From Kudoa neothunni (Eukaryota; Cnidaria), in assembly GCA_964304625.1 (NCBI GenBank), contig OZ199838.1, positions 8,494,001 through 8,558,000 of the forward strand: 64,000 bases of DNA, written 5' to 3'. The notes below the pieces were generated by a model, which searched no databases, was not told where the DNA came from, and was given only the letters and a program-made list of their open reading frames with translations. Positions within the stretch are counted from its first letter, which is position 1. Every line of letters starts with the position of its first letter. Of this stretch, positions 1-12,364 are shown piece by piece. The position numbers and the translations under genes were made by a program.

Positions 1-313
1 CAGAATCTCTTTCGAAAATACATCATGTGCGGAATCGAATCTGAAATAGATCTGGTAAACAAATAGTCATTTGATGAATTTTCCTGAAAATTAATTTTAT
101 TTCAAATTACTATTTTCGAATTATTAATATATGAAATATTCGATTTTTAATAAAAAAGATTGATGACTCGTTAAATATTTTAAAATGGGTTGAAATATTA
201 AAAATTTTATTATTTGTTGTTTTAAGTAAACCATGAGGTAAGCAAGTATTAAAGTTTAGTTAGCTTCAAGATTATGTTTTTTGTTTTGTTTGTTGAATTA
301 TTTTAAATTGTTA
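1..313. other. AT-rich sequence, no gene seen
   Basis: This is AT-rich sequence up to the TA target of the first pogo-type element. I see no open frame with family resemblance and no repeat end in it. Confidence 0.4.
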
Positions 314-315
314 TA

Positions 316-1870
316 CAGTAGGTAACCTATTTTCCGTAATGACCGATTTTCGGTAACTTCGGAGTTTCTTCCATTAGAATATTGTTTTAATATTTTAAAC
401 CATATATTTGATTTTATTAAAATATACTAAACAGGAGTGCAAAAATGCTACTTTTAGTAAATTTTAGCTCCTTTCTATTACTACTCTAGATATCATCTTG
501 ATTAGGAAGAAAGATATAGTTTTATCTTATAAACTGGTTTGGCTACTTCAGAGAGAAAAAATTTAAAACAGTGTTCAAATAGTGGCATCGATACTATAGT
601 ATATGACTAGGTGAATTATTTGAGATAAAAAAATTAAGCTATCTGATCATGATATCGTACATGAAACAAACCAATTGACAAAATAATTGAACCTAAGCGT
701 AGTAGCGATCCATGATTGTTCCGTGGCTTTAAATCGCGATTTATTTTAAAAATATCACTGCTTATGGTGATGTTGCTTATGTTGACTAAAGTTTTGTAGA
801 AAATTGGTAATCTAAATTGAATGACTAAGTCATTGGTAACAACGATGACTGTATCAATAACCTTGAAGAAACTACACTATTTTACTAACAATATAGATAT
901 CTATTATTTTTAATGCTGTTTCGTCGAGAGAAAAAAATCTAAAATATAGTTACTGTTTTGAGACGTGCATCTACGCCTGGGGGTTGCATTGAACCTCTTG
1001 TGATTGGAAATCACAAAAACCATGTTGTTTTAAAAATGCTAAATAAAACATTTATAGCAAAGTACAAATCAAACAGGAAAGAATGGATGACAAGGAAATA
1101 ATTTAAGAAATACCTTCCTAATTGTAACAATGAATTCAAAACGACGTACAAGAAAGTTTTTCTACTTGCCACGACAAAATTCATTTATCGAGTATCTCTC
1201 TTATATTCCTTACAAAAAGTTCAAATAGCGTTTTGCCATTATTAGACCTTGAAATCATTTTCTTATTCAAATCAAATTACAAAAATAATTTAATAGAAAG
1301 CCATATTGCTGCAGTTAGCAATGATATAAATACATCCTTCCAAGGTAGGCTTCAAACATTATTCCTAATTATAAATAATGGGACGGTGTTTCAAAGGATA
1401 TTGTATTTAACTGATTCAGAAAATATGAGTTTCCTGCAGCCGATAAATACGAGCGTTCATTAAATATCAATTTAAGCAATAAATAATTCTCAGCTGGAAA
1501 TTCCGAGATTTTTCAAGAGGAAGCCATTATGCCTACATCAAAACACTTTGACGAGCTTGCTCCTTTGATTGTTGAATCTGCGGATTCTGAAACTGAAACT
1601 TTATGAGCGGCAGAATTTATATCAGAAAAAGATGTACTTAAATTTTTGAACAAGCAGAATAGATATACGATAGAGAGGAATTAATTATCTAAACGAAATA
1701 ATGACTTAGGATGACAAAATTACGACAAACGTCTTTAAAAATATGAATAAAAATAACATATTATTTCAATAAAAGGAGATGAATGTATAAATTAAATTAA
1801 TTGCTTTAAAATAGGCGTATCTTTTTATTTTTGCGTGCGCAGAAAGTTATGGAAAATCGGTTACCTACTG
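316..1870 (+). mobile_element. pogo/Tigger-type element, degenerate (copy P1)
   Basis: The ends are inverted repeats reading CAGTAGGTAACC inward from both sides, each flanked by TA (314-315 and 1871-1872), the target duplication of the Tc1/mariner/pogo group. Between about 960 and 1470 on the + strand, broken frames give stretches resembling a pogo-type DDE transposase: an LVIGNHKN block, a NRKEWMTRK block and a late LQP-like block before position 1463. The frame is interrupted many times and no full catalytic triad can be read, so the copy is dead. A second copy with the same ends lies inverted at 46550-48299. The superfamily call rests on the TA target, the CAG tip and these short motifs. 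Confidence 0.7.
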
Positions 1871-1872
1871 TA

Positions 1873-2394
1873 CTTCACATGAGAATCAATTTTCACTAAA
1901 AAATTATGTAAAATTGAACTTTACATTAGAGATGGGCCACATATTTACAGTCAACAACGGTTATTGCGTAGTCTTTTTGGGAAATGACAAAAAGGTATGC
2001 AATACAATACACATTCAGTGAGTAATATCCACCTGGTTTCGCGCGCATCAACTATAAAACTCAATTATTTTTTTAAACAAACTAATTAACATTTATTTGT
2101 TGGAAACATTGTTAGAAAAGTACATTTCTAAGTTTACTTTACAATATTCGATACATTATCCATCATTGGGTAGAAATCATTCAATCCGTCTGGGTCTTAA
2201 GTTAAAATGTTCGGCGTATTTCTGAGATAGCATCCTTCAGTTTCACCGCGTTTAATATATACGTGAGGTGGTCATTTTCATTTCAAATAAATGGATTGTT
2301 CTTATAAAAATAAAAACCACATATTATAATCTCACACGTTTTGCATGATCTAACTGATTAATAATGGTACAGCCACCACGTTAGATTTATTAAA
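1873..2394. other. Repeat-like flank, no gene
   Basis: No coding signal is seen. The stretch around 2160-2290 resembles 18530-18660 (a shared block around GGCGTATTTCTGAGA), so it is probably a dispersed repeat into which the Mutator-like element at 2395 inserted. Positions 2388-2394 read TATTAAA, the left copy of that element's apparent target duplication. Confidence 0.4.
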
Positions 2395-2678
2395 AGGCAA
2401 TGGCTATTGGCACGGTAATCGATAACTCCATAACCGCTTCTCAGTTTATAACCACATTTCTCAAACTTATTTATCGATTTTTTTCCTACAAAATTTTCTA
2501 TAAAAACATAAAATATATGTTTATCATCATAATAACCCCATTAAATAGAACGGAACGTTTAAAATAACAAATTATAGGTTATTATTAACGTATATAATCT
2601 AATAAAATTAATTATAACCAGTATTTTCATAATATGTAAAAAATGGGCGTCCACCATTATTCATTGGTTGGGCGCGCA
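2395..2678 (+). repeat. Left long terminal inverted repeat of the Mutator-like element
   Basis: This is the inverse complement of 4982-5265 over its full length, including the GGGCGTCCACCATTATTC block near its inner end. The high identity of the two arms implies a fairly recent insertion or recent gene conversion between the arms. Confidence 0.85.
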
Positions 2679-3038
2679 AAAACTACACCACGTGTCAAGA
2701 CTCGCGAATAATTAATTTAGATGTTTACATCAAAAATATATAAACCTATTTATAATTTTTATGTTACGTACGAGTATTAAAAATTTAACCTCAATTTTTG
2801 TATATTTGTAATACATGATGTTATGTAGGTTTTATGATAATTATTGGATAATGAATTGCCAGCATAAGAAAGTAGAAAAAAAATTTAGGATATTTCTTGG
2901 AATAAAGATCATAATACCAAGATATTTGTAACCGTTCTACATTAGATTCAATATTAAATGATTTCAGTTTTATTTTAAGGCAGTGATACTTATACGACGT
3001 ATGAATTCACATGATCGCGCAATTTTAAATTCATAGTT

Positions 3039-3329
3039 ATGGAGCAAACAAGTCAATGCAATAACGAAAAAACTTACTTTGGGATAGGAAAGAAGTTTCC
3101 CACAATTGATTCACTATGCGATACGATTTATGCTTATGAAAAGAATAAATGTTGTTATCTTAAAATATACAGCTCAAGATCTATAGAAAATGCACAGAAA
3201 CGAATGAATAGATACCTTAACCCTTTATTGGTTTATTATGAAATAAAACACGTTTGTATTTTTGCTAATAATTATTATTTTTATTTGTCATGTCAAAATT
3301 ATCAAAAATTTCGACAAAGAAAATGGTGA
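3039..3329 (+). pseudogene. N-terminal fragment of a Mutator-like transposase
   Basis: A 96-codon open frame with a pattern known from the N-terminal region of Mutator-like/ZSWIM-type proteins: a FGIGKKFPTIDSLCDTIYAY start, a central SRSIENAQKRMN block and a YYEIKHVCIF strand. In that family the segment precedes a zinc-binding FLYWCH-like region and the DDE core, both missing here. It sits between the long inverted repeats of the element and ahead of the inserted Merlin. A related fragment occurs at 39420-39749 on the other strand. Whether this remnant is expressed cannot be judged from the sequence. Confidence 0.5.
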
Positions 3330-3703
3330 TATTTTAGTTTGTGATCGTTTCTATTTATTACAGGAGTAAGTTAAGTCGAAGATTCCTGCAACAAAAAAGA
3401 TGACAATTTTTCAGATAATATTTGTTTAAGAATTTCCACGTCGTAGAACAACCGTCCAAATTATCGTTGTTTATTATTATTAATAGAAATTACAGACCGA
3501 GCGGTAATAATTGATAAGTCATTCGATAAAAAACAAGAAATGAAATATTGGAAGATGGCTGTAATGCCAATTTACATAATATCTCTGATATAGCGCACGT
3601 ATCAACATACAACGATATTAATCGTAACTTATTACATGTTCAAAATGAGATAATATCTAATAGGTCTTATTCTTTCCAATAAGGTAAAATCAGTAGGAAG
3701 ACC

Positions 3704-4764
3704 GGCTAAAGTGCAGAACAGGTCGGTGGATTAGACGGGGTTATAAATTAATCTGGCCATAATCTCACCAATGCAGCGAAGAAAACAAATCTTGAAAAAC
3801 TAACTAAAGTTATATATTTCGCAGATTGTTTTTAGAGTTTATGATAGTAGTTTCCCTCTAAATTTAAAATGGAACATAAATTCCGCAATATAAGATACTA
3901 GCATTCCCTCTTTTTTGTTTGGAACCTTTCGATACAATCTTTTAAAAGCGGACCAAGTTCCCTCTATTCGATTTGTATGATAGCCATTCCTATTCACAAA
4001 CTCTCTCTCGTGAATCACCTTTTGATGAGCATACATATTATTAGAAACATTATTATATCCCAACCAACCATCTGTGACAATATTCGAACCTGGCATTACA
4101 TTGCGAGATATAATATCATCCAATATTATTGCGGTTCGGAATGTCGTTTGCTCCATAAATACGTTTCCGTTACTGTCGATGCCACCTACTATCCATGTTT
4201 GTTGATTTCTCAACAAACGCCCAACATTTGCTTTCCTTTTACATACCAGACTTTCGTCTATTCGGACATTAACGCCTGGACCGCCTACCATAATTGAATT
4301 TTTCAAAAAATAATTAACATGGATATCTCGAATAAAATTTTTCCAATCGCAAGCAGTGTGATTGGAACCTTATCGTGCTTCTCGACAGAGCGCTTCTTGG
4401 GAATCGTTTTTATAGACAACACAATAAATTATTATGAATATTTGGCAATAGAAACAATAATTATCCCTGTATTTTTTTCTTCGTATAAAGTTAATTGGAC
4501 TCCCACAGGAATGCACTTTTGAAGACGGCAGTAATTTGAGACGTTGCATCATCTTTACGAACCCTAGTTTGTTCTGATGAAAGTGTGGAATATCTCTCTC
4601 ATTTATTTCATCTATGTTATCAATATCAAAACGTTCCAAATCAAACTCATTGACGTTCATTCTGAAGGTTGGCAGAAACCCCGCAACTTAAGGATTATTA
4701 TTAATGCGGCAAATCTCATAAGGCGATTAAGGGCTAATCCACCGACCTGTTCTGCACTTTAACC
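3704..4764 (-). mobile_element. Merlin (IS1016-like) element with 8-bp target duplication
   Basis: The ends are near-perfect inverted repeats, left GGCTAAAGTGCAGAACAGGT and right the inverse complement starting GGTTAAAGTGCAG, flanked by the direct repeat GGAAGACC at 3696-3703 and 4765-4772. An 8-9 bp duplication and a short inverted repeat beginning GG are what the Merlin superfamily shows. The element is 1061 bp, encodes one transposase on the minus strand, and lies inside the Mutator-like element at 2395-5265, so it is the younger insertion. Confidence 0.9.
3839..4660 (-). pseudogene. Merlin/ISXO2-like DDE transposase, frameshifted
   Basis: Read on the minus strand, the protein starts at about 4660, has a short cysteine-bearing segment (HSCG, then CFYC), and then the ISXO2-like DDE domain: an IMVGGPGVNVRIDES strand with the first Asp, a WIVGGID block, VTDGWLGYNN with the second Asp, and HTNRIEGTWSAFKR with the catalytic Glu. 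It ends with a stop at 3839-3841. The frame changes between about 4370 and 4310; the other frame continues with TACDWKNFIRDIHVNYFLKN, so one small indel separates an otherwise almost complete transposase of roughly 270 residues. All three catalytic acids are present. The indel may be a true mutation or a sequencing error. Confidence 0.85.
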
Positions 4765-4981
4765 GGAAGACCTAGGGGAAAAAGATTAACAGCCATAGGC
4801 CTACCAAAAAAAAAGAAAACAATAATCGAATGTTTCCAAGTAAGCCATAACGAAAATTTATCATTTTATTCCATTAAGTATACTTTTTTGGAAGTCAAAT
4901 ATTTTTATTTTTCTTATTGTGACAAAAATTCTGATGTAAGAAACAGCGCAAACAAATGTATAAAACAAAGTGATCATTGCC

Positions 4982-5265
4982 TGCGCGCCCAACCAATGAA
5001 TAATGGTGGACGCCCATTTTTTACATATTATGAAAATACTGGTTATAATTAATTTTATTAGATTATATACGTTAATAATAACCTATAATTTGTTATTTTA
5101 AACGTTCCGTTCTATTTAATGGGGTTATCATAATCATAAACATATATTTTATGTTTTTATAGAAAATTTTGTAGGGAAAAAATCGATAAATAAGTTTGCG
5201 AAATGTGGTTATAAACTGAGAAGCGGTTATGGATATATCGATTACCGTGCCAATAGCCACTGCCT
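4982..5265 (-). repeat. Right long terminal inverted repeat of the Mutator-like element
   Basis: This is the inverse complement of 2395-2678 and ends TGCCT, followed by TATTAAA, which matches the left flank. Confidence 0.85.
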
Positions 5266-5272
5266 TATTAAA

Positions 5273-7950
5273 CTCTAAAAGTTGAGAATTAAAGATAAGC
5301 TTGATAATCTTGTGTACCTAGAAAGGTGTTCCTTCTGAATTAATTATCGAGAAATTTTTCTTTTAAACTTAATTTTTGGAATTAAATTATAAACAAATTT
5401 GGATTTACCAAAGTTCGGTGGGGTAAGAAAAAGCAAATGATCTACGTTAGAACCATGACATATAAGGCCGCGCGAGTGTTAAAAATGAAGTTGCTATTTT
5501 ACGTTTAATTTAATCTTGAAATTTTGTGATTTAATCTTATACAATCGTCTATCTCTATATATATTTTAATTTTTAAATGTGACGAAAAAACAATAATTAA
5601 ATCTAATACATTAAATTTGTTCCAAGACATTATTCGCTGTTAATGCTTATCATTGATAATTATAGGCATTCTTCGGTATTTAGAATAATATTAATTATAC
5701 TACTAAAATTTTCACAATTTTCACAATTAAACATCATTTTCGATTATCAATAATGATATTTCAGTTTATACATTTTTTTAGCGGTTATCTCTTGCTAAAT
5801 TTGATAGGTATTTAATTAATTATGGAACATATTTGCCATCGGATTTTTAAACCGTTGTTTCCCACATAATAATAGTACAAATTGATACATCAATTATAAT
5901 AAAAATTATAATATCTGCAACAAATTTATTAAAAAAATTGTTAACATCATTATTTAACTCTTTCGAAATTACTTATTTTCATCATAATGACCAAAACTCA
6001 CTTACAACACAATGTCTTAATGTAACGTTCCCTCTTTATTTGTTTATAATTTAATTAATTGATGAAAATCTTATTCTCTAAGGTAAATTCTATATTAAAA
6101 GTTACATAAAATTTAAATATTATAGATTTCAGGAATACAAAATAAAATATTCCTTTGCAGAAGAGCAAAATTACATGATCTTGTGCAATTATAACAAAAT
6201 CTTACGCCTCCTATAATAATTTTCATCATTTCATGTGTAAAAATTCGTTTAAACGGCAAAAAACATCCAGATAACGCTATTGCGCAGACATAAAACACAA
6301 CTTAGTAATGTTTCGAGATTAATCTAACGTATGATTATTTTCAAACATGTTATACGTGCCAATTATTTGTTTATTGCATCATTTTAATATTTCATATAAG
6401 ATTTAATCAATGAGTTAATCAATCCGAACCATTATATAGGTTTCTTGAAAATTTTAGAAGATAGATATTTTAGTTGATTCATTAAGCCAAAAGAAAGTAA
6501 CATTTAATTATTTTGTTATAATTGATTGTCATTGGTCGGATTCCTCCAAGATTCTATCGGATCCGGTATATTTGATTTATCATCAATTTGATCACTGATA
6601 TTTGGCTCTCAGCGATATATGAATAAAAGAAATCAATTTGTGTTTAGTAATTAAGTCCACAGTTTTTTGAAATATTTAAATGCCATCCACATTGTTATCA
6701 TGATCCATTTGTCGTAGTTACATTATTTACATTAAATGTAATACAAATACTTTCTACATTATTTTTAAATAATTTTTAAATTTGATCAGCGGTTAAACTC
6801 CGCTTTAATGAAGAAATTAAGTCCGTAGATTTATCATCTATTTTATGCGAAATATTAGTGTTGATTTAACCCCAAAACAATCTAATAATGAAAGCGTACA
6901 AAAATTTTTATTATTATAGTTTTATTATTTATGTACAATGACCACACATTATATAGTTTAAAATAAACGAATCTATTCAGTTTTAAAGAGAAACTTGCAA
7001 TCTTGTAATAAAACCAAGATACTAATAAATTTATGCACGCGGACAAAATTTATAATTAAAATCAAAAAACTACAAAATCAAAAATTTGTCGCAAGTGCCA
7101 CTATTATTCGTATTTGATATTTTTCACCCAAATATTAATATATCTAGTTTATTCACAAATAATGATTTATATATACATTTAACCAGCGTTTCCAACCATG
7201 TCCTATTTTTATTCTTGTACTTCGAAATAATGAATAATCGCAAACAATGTTTCAAAGATAAGGAGTTATTGCAAATTAACAAAAAATGGAATTTAATCGT
7301 TGCTGATTTCATTACGGGAAATCTTCGAATAGAAAACTTTATACTTGAAACAATGCTTTATTTCAAATTAAAATGTCTGCAATAGGAGTTCACCAAACAC
7401 AAGATACAATTAGAAATTTTAGTAATTCATAAATCCTATGTAATACAAAAAATGAGCTTAAAAATATGCCAAAAATTTATCAGAATGAACACATTTTTCA
7501 ATGTTATGCTTCTGTTAAGACCAACATTTTGGATTTTTTACCATTATTAGCGGCAATACACAGTTCCATCGTGACCATGAATCATTTTGGAATTATTACG
7601 AAAAGATTTTTGTGTTTGAATTCTGAATGCTTAAATTTAAAAAAATGACTCTGATGTTGGTGATATCCAATGCTAAGTTATCATTACAAGTGTTTGTTAT
7701 CAATTTTCATAAAATTCTAATTTTAGATATTACCTAAATATTAACTACTGGACTAATTTTTCTTAATTTTAATGAATAAATGGTCGCACATAAAAATAAA
7801 ACCTCATCTAGGTATAGTTGTTACGTGTTATTCAAAAATCGAACGAGAGACTGTAATACAATCAATCGAAATTAAAGGAATTGAATAGGCTCCAAAACAA
7901 AGTTTGTCTGATTAAATTATTAACAATCGCCTTTTTAGCCATTGTTTATC
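5273..7950. other. Long AT-rich stretch without a supportable gene
   Basis: Short open frames here (for example 6113-6298, 7086-7385, 7466-7648) have the residue makeup of chance AT-rich frames and match no family I know. A weak resemblance of 5640-5760 to 18710-18800 suggests old dispersed repeat sequence continuing from 2160-2390 on the other side of the Mutator-like insertion. Positions 7440-7640 may belong to the hAT remnant that follows, but no motif shows this. Confidence 0.35.
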
Positions 7951-7959
7951 GGCAAATAA

Positions 7960-8140
7960 ATTTTAATTCTATCGGAAAATACAGCACATCTTAACTTCCT
8001 CTAGCTCTGATTAACGCTTTTTCGGAAAGAGCATTTTCTCTTCTGAAATTATCGAAAACATCCGAAGAAATAGAATGTTGTGCTCTACATTAAATAATCT
8101 TGTTCTAATGAGGAATTTTTTCAACACCTTGACAAAATGA
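7960..8140 (+). pseudogene. hAT transposase C-terminal dimerisation fragment
   Basis: In one frame the region reads LALINAFSERAFSLLKLSKT, and in the next frame IRRNRM followed by LNNLVLMRNF. The pattern of an ERxFS motif, then a Lys-Thr, an Arg-Asn-x-Met and a Leu-Asn-x-Leu, is the hallmark of the hAT family C-terminal dimerisation region. The two halves are separated by a frameshift. No catalytic Asp/Glu segment can be read upstream, so this is a short remnant with no expected function. Confidence 0.5.
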
Positions 8141-8149
8141 TGTCATAAA

Positions 8150-8700
8150 TTTGAAGTTTCTGAGTTAATTATAAATTAACGTAATATTTATACATATAAT
8201 TAAATATTAGCTCCCTTCTTACAAAAAATCTGGTTTGTCCGATTTTGGTTGGCAACGTTTTCTTTAACTCACTAAAATTTATGTATTCTCCTAACTTATT
8301 ATAAGGTATATTCTACGCAAGTTTTATCAAAAAATAAAAAAATTTTATCTTCGAAAAAATCTATTGGCTATATTCTGAGTAAAACAGTGGAAAATGTAGC
8401 AGATAATATAATCCCATTTAATCTGGTACGTGTTGTTTTGGTAAAAACTCATATTTTGTCGCGTAATTAGCTTAATTCTGTGATTCATGCTTTTACAACA
8501 AAAAATAACAGCAATTAATTTTTCAACAATGAAAACATTTTAACGTTTTTTATAAAACGAAAATGTTTGTAATACATTATCTTGAATGGTTACATCTATT
8601 CGCCGAATGGGTTTGACAATAAGAGCCAAGACAATTTGTACGTGCTGAGGTTTTTTTATCATTTACTCGCGAACAAAAATTAAAACGAGAACTTTTCTCT
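8150..8700. other. AT-rich sequence between transposon remnants
   Basis: I see no coding signal and no clear TTAA-flanked end for the piggyBac remnant that follows at 8718. Confidence 0.35.
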
Positions 8701-8717
8701 TTTGTTATCATTATGTT

Positions 8718-9860
8718 ATTCTAGAAGTGGTTGATAGAGAGCAGCGGCCATTTCTTTCAAGAAAGTGCGCCTTAGTTTATTTTTACAATTAAAAATGTTT
8801 TTGTATAATTCAAACGCATTTACCAAGGATAAATCCAGCATGTTAAAGAAAACAATCATTGGCCATCTTCTATTGAATCTCCTAACGGTGACAGATGCCA
8901 ACATTCTATCAACTGAATCGACACTACCTTTCGCTTTATAATTAACAATAACTTCAGGTTTTTTTTGATAATATCGTTCGTTATGTTCATATTTGTCGTT
9001 CCAGTTGGTAACAAAATGACAGATTTATTTTTCTTATTTACATACGACGTTACCATAAATTTCTCGTAAAATAGAAAAGTCGTACGAAATAAATCCCTTA
9101 TTTTGGATGGAAGAGCACATGTTGGAATGTCTCTTAATGTGGCGTATAATATCCAAATACGTTGGACGTTTACGTAACAACTTTTATGCGAGTGGGAGAG
9201 ATGTAAAAAAGTTGTCTGCTACAATATTTCTTCCAGAATCAAATAATGGTTCAGACAATGTCATGACTATAGATTCCTCAACACTTGAATTCCGGACGTT
9301 GTCGATTGCATTTTTTCAGAGATACGGCGAAACATTTAAAACATATTTTTCAACTGGGTCTACAAGCGGAAAGAATTTAATTCCATATTTCGCTGGTTTT
9401 AGAAGCATGTACTGTCTAAATGGACATTTACCTCCAAAAGCGACCAACTGCTCGTCTATGATAACATCTTGGTTAGTATTAAAATATTGTGGTAATTGTT
9501 TCACCCACATTTGCCATAAACTGCGGATTGAACAAAATATATCTGTTTCTCTTCTTTCTGCTTTTATCCTATAATCATCAAAATGAAGAACTTTCGTGAT
9601 TTGTTCAAATCTATTCTTCGAAAAAATTTCTCGATAATTTTCCTCGCCTTCAGCTAAACTAAAGAATTCTATAAAGGTTCCTCTCTATCCTTATGTACAG
9701 CCATAAGGATGAGGATACCCAAATATCCATTGAACTCAACAATATCAACATTAATCCAGTCGTCTTCAAAATAATTCCTTCCAAATAAATTGGTCGATTC
9801 AATTATTTTTTCACAGATGGTTTTTATAAATAATATAAAAAAATCTACAAGATTTTGTAC
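8718..9860 (-). pseudogene. piggyBac-type transposase body, interrupted and frameshifted
   Basis: Reading the minus strand from about 9860 down, fragments in changing frames follow the order of a piggyBac transposase. First comes WINVDIVEFNGYLGILILMA, then SKNRFEQITKVLHFDDYR, then DVIIDEQLVAFGGKCPFRQY (first catalytic Asp and the FRG-like turn), then KPAKYGIKFF. Near the end RRWPMIVFFNMLDLSLVNAF is the conserved segment close to the C-terminus, and the gene stops at about 8718 without a visible cysteine-rich tail. The N-terminal piece appears to be at 12751-12987, separated by an inserted repeat (about 9895-12727). An open frame on the opposite strand (9107-9574) is its antisense shadow. Confidence 0.8.
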
Positions 9861-11065
9861 ACGTTGTATACATTATGCCGTTACACCGGGATAGGAATCC
9901 ACTATATATACAAAGTTCTTATGTCTGTCAGTGTACGTCAGTTTGCATTTAAATAGATGATACCATTAATAAAAATCTTTCATTTACTTAGAAGTATAAA
10001 TATAATCAGTACCGCGTTAAAAAGTACTTGCATAATATTGATATTTGTTTACTTCAGAACGATAGCCAATTAAAATGAACTTTCACTCACTATATACAAA
10101 GAGAATGTACTAATTATGGTGTAGAATATTCTAAAAATTTTGCATATGCCTGTTCGGAGTAATTTTAAGACAAATAAAACTATTAACGTCACATTTACAA
10201 GAGTATGATCCTTTTAAATAAAGCATATAATTCGAGATTAATTTGTTGCCATGTTGGAACAATTTTGGTCTCTATGCGCATTCTAAAAATGATGTAAGAT
10301 GTGTGTAGAGTTTTCAAATAATTAAATTTTTGTGAAAATTTCTTTTTATCAAATATATCGATTGAGATTTAAACTATATTCGTCTTTTCGATAAGTTTTT
10401 ACTCATTTTTTGGGTTTCCTAAACTTTCTTGCAAAATAACTGACAAAACTAATTCAATGAGTTTCTATACTTGATGAGACGATTTTTTAAATAATGTTTA
10501 AGTTCTTAGTTACTTAATTATTTCTTACCCCTAGACCTTAAGGTTAATATTCAAATCAATATATAATTTTCATTTTCGCTAAAAATAATTCATTAAGATA
10601 TAAAAGCTGCATGAAAATATGCGACACCGCATTCTATACGTAGTTTAAGAATTTAACTTCACGTTACTTTTGCACAAAGTACGGTCCCCTCTCAATACGT
10701 GCCATGTAATTTAACAAGAAATTATTGGTCTATTCGATCTAACCGATATTTACACAAAGCTTTCGTTAATCTAAGAGTAGTTCAATACAACGAAATTTTT
10801 TTAGGGCTATCAAACAGTACGTTTATTTTTAAAATAGGTGCACTCCTTCGATAAAACAAGTTGATATTTAAGCATTACTTTAATTTTTCAAACTAAAAAC
10901 ACCTTTACGTTTTGGATTGATCATATTTTGTTAATTTAATGTGTATTTTTTGAGTCAGTTAGTATTTTTGTTAAAATTAAGATTGACATTTATGTAAAAA
11001 TCAAAAAATTGTTCTAAAATAATGAATACGTAAGTTACCACTCATAGATTGTTAAAACCTCATTA

Positions 11066-12364
11066 CCGGATTTTGCATCCAAAGTCGAACTTTAAACATT
11101 CTAAATGACCTTTTTTTTGGTCACGAATTGAACTTTTAGACGAGTTGTACCGAATTGTTCTCACGTTGGTTAGAATGTCAAAGCAGCGAAGTCATTCGAA
11201 TAGGAACCGCGAGAGAGTGATAGATTTGGTTGTAAATAGGGGTAAGAGCCAGCGAGAAGTTGCTGAATTTTTTGGCATTCCCAAATCAACTCTTTGTGGA
11301 ATAATCAATAACTATAGAAGTTCAGAAAAAATCCATAAAGCACCTAAGGGAGGTTGTAGAAATATTTCCCTTACTTCAGAGGTGAAGAACAACTTGATAA
11401 AATTAATAGAGGATGACTGCACCATCACATTACAATCGATGATTGACAAGCTGAACCTGACCGTCCATCCTACTACGGTTTGGAGATGGTTAAAATCAAT
11501 GAACATGACATTCAAACTTGCGAGACCTATTCCACAAAGTAGAAATTGCGAATCAGTTAAACTGGAGTGAAGAGTGTATGCAGAGTGGTATTCAAGCATC
11601 TCCATTGATAGGAGATACAATAACGTAATATTTGTGGACGAAAGTCCTTTTACTCTACATATATTGAAGAATCATGGAAGAGTGCTGAGGGGCCAGACTC
11701 CTAATCCTGTGATTAGGAACAGTAGGGGAGATAACATCACCACGATATTAGCTGTAAGTGCCACCAATGTAGTGCATTGTGAGGCGGTTTTTAGTAACGT
11801 TAATCATGAGATATTCCAAGGATTTTTGACAAAATTGAATGAAATTTTAGGAAGTGACGATTTCACGATCGTCATGGATAATGTTCGCTTTCATCATACC
11901 AATATGGAATTTTATGATGAATATGATTACAAAGTAGTTTACTTGCCAAGGTATAGCCCTTTCTTAAATCCCTGTGAGGAAGTTTTTTCCCAAATAAAAT
12001 CAAAAATTCGGCGCGACGGCCCTATAAGAGGAAGAGATGATCTCCTCAATAGGATGAAAGAAGCCTCCAATGCTGTAAGTTCCAATAATTTGAAGAATTA
12101 TTATCAGCATGCGGAAACTTTCCTTGGAAAATGTCATGCATTACTTGATATTGAAAGAAATTAACTGAAATGTAAAATAACAATTTATCGATTACTTTTT
12201 GTTTAGTTGCGTTACGTACTCTCTTTCATTGCATTAACTAAGCTCTAATACACCTTAACAATAAATCTAATATTTTTAATTTCTATTTTTTAATGACTTT
12301 AAATTTGGTTATTAAAATTTCGACTTTGACTATCAAATAGTTCGACTTTGGATGCAAAACCCGG
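11066..12364 (+). mobile_element. IS630/Tc1-mariner element with TA target duplication
   Basis: The terminal inverted repeats start CCGG(A/G)TTTTGCATCCAAAG and are identical but for one base over about 26 bp. They are flanked by TA at 11064-11065 and 12365-12366. The 1299-bp element carries one transposase on the + strand. The corresponding position in the related repeat at about 28835-28850 lacks it, giving an empty-site comparison. Confidence 0.92.
11145..12164 (+). pseudogene. IS630/mariner-type transposase with one in-frame TGA
   Basis: The reading frame runs about 340 codons with a single internal stop, TGA at 11568-11570; both halves are in the same frame. The N-terminal half has a paired helix-turn-helix: RVIDLVVNRGKSQREVAEFF, then a second helix ending TTVWRWLKSMN. 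The C-terminal half has the DDE core: VIFVDESPF, IVMDNVRFHH and SPFLNPCEEVFSQIK. I count 32 residues between the second Asp and the first Glu of CEE (33 to the second), shorter than the 34 of classical Tc1 and the DD34D of mariner. The start may be 11175 (MSKQRSHSN), which fits better than the upstream Met. The stop could be a true nonsense mutation; no homopolymer is involved. Confidence 0.85.

Larger units (their letters stand above)
2395..5265. mobile_element. Mutator-like element with about 284-bp terminal inverted repeats
   Basis: Positions 2395-2678 and 4982-5265 are inverted copies of each other over about 284 bp with few mismatches. The tips start AGGCA(A/G)TGGCTATTGG and are flanked by TATTAAA on both sides (2388-2394 and 5266-5272). 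Long terminal inverted repeats are typical of Mutator-like elements, and the only internal coding trace (3039-3329) resembles the N-terminal domain of such transposases. The usual direct duplication is about 9 bp; only 7 bp match here. No catalytic domain remains, so the element has lost its own transposase body. A Merlin element at 3704-4764 is inserted inside it. Confidence 0.75.

Noticed and set aside
3977-4297. 106-codon + strand frame
   Set aside because: Antisense shadow of the Merlin transposase, which shows the DDE motifs on the minus strand.
9107-9574. 155-codon open frame on the + strand
   Set aside because: It is the antisense of the piggyBac transposase on the minus strand, whose motifs (DEQLVAF, FRQY) explain the region.
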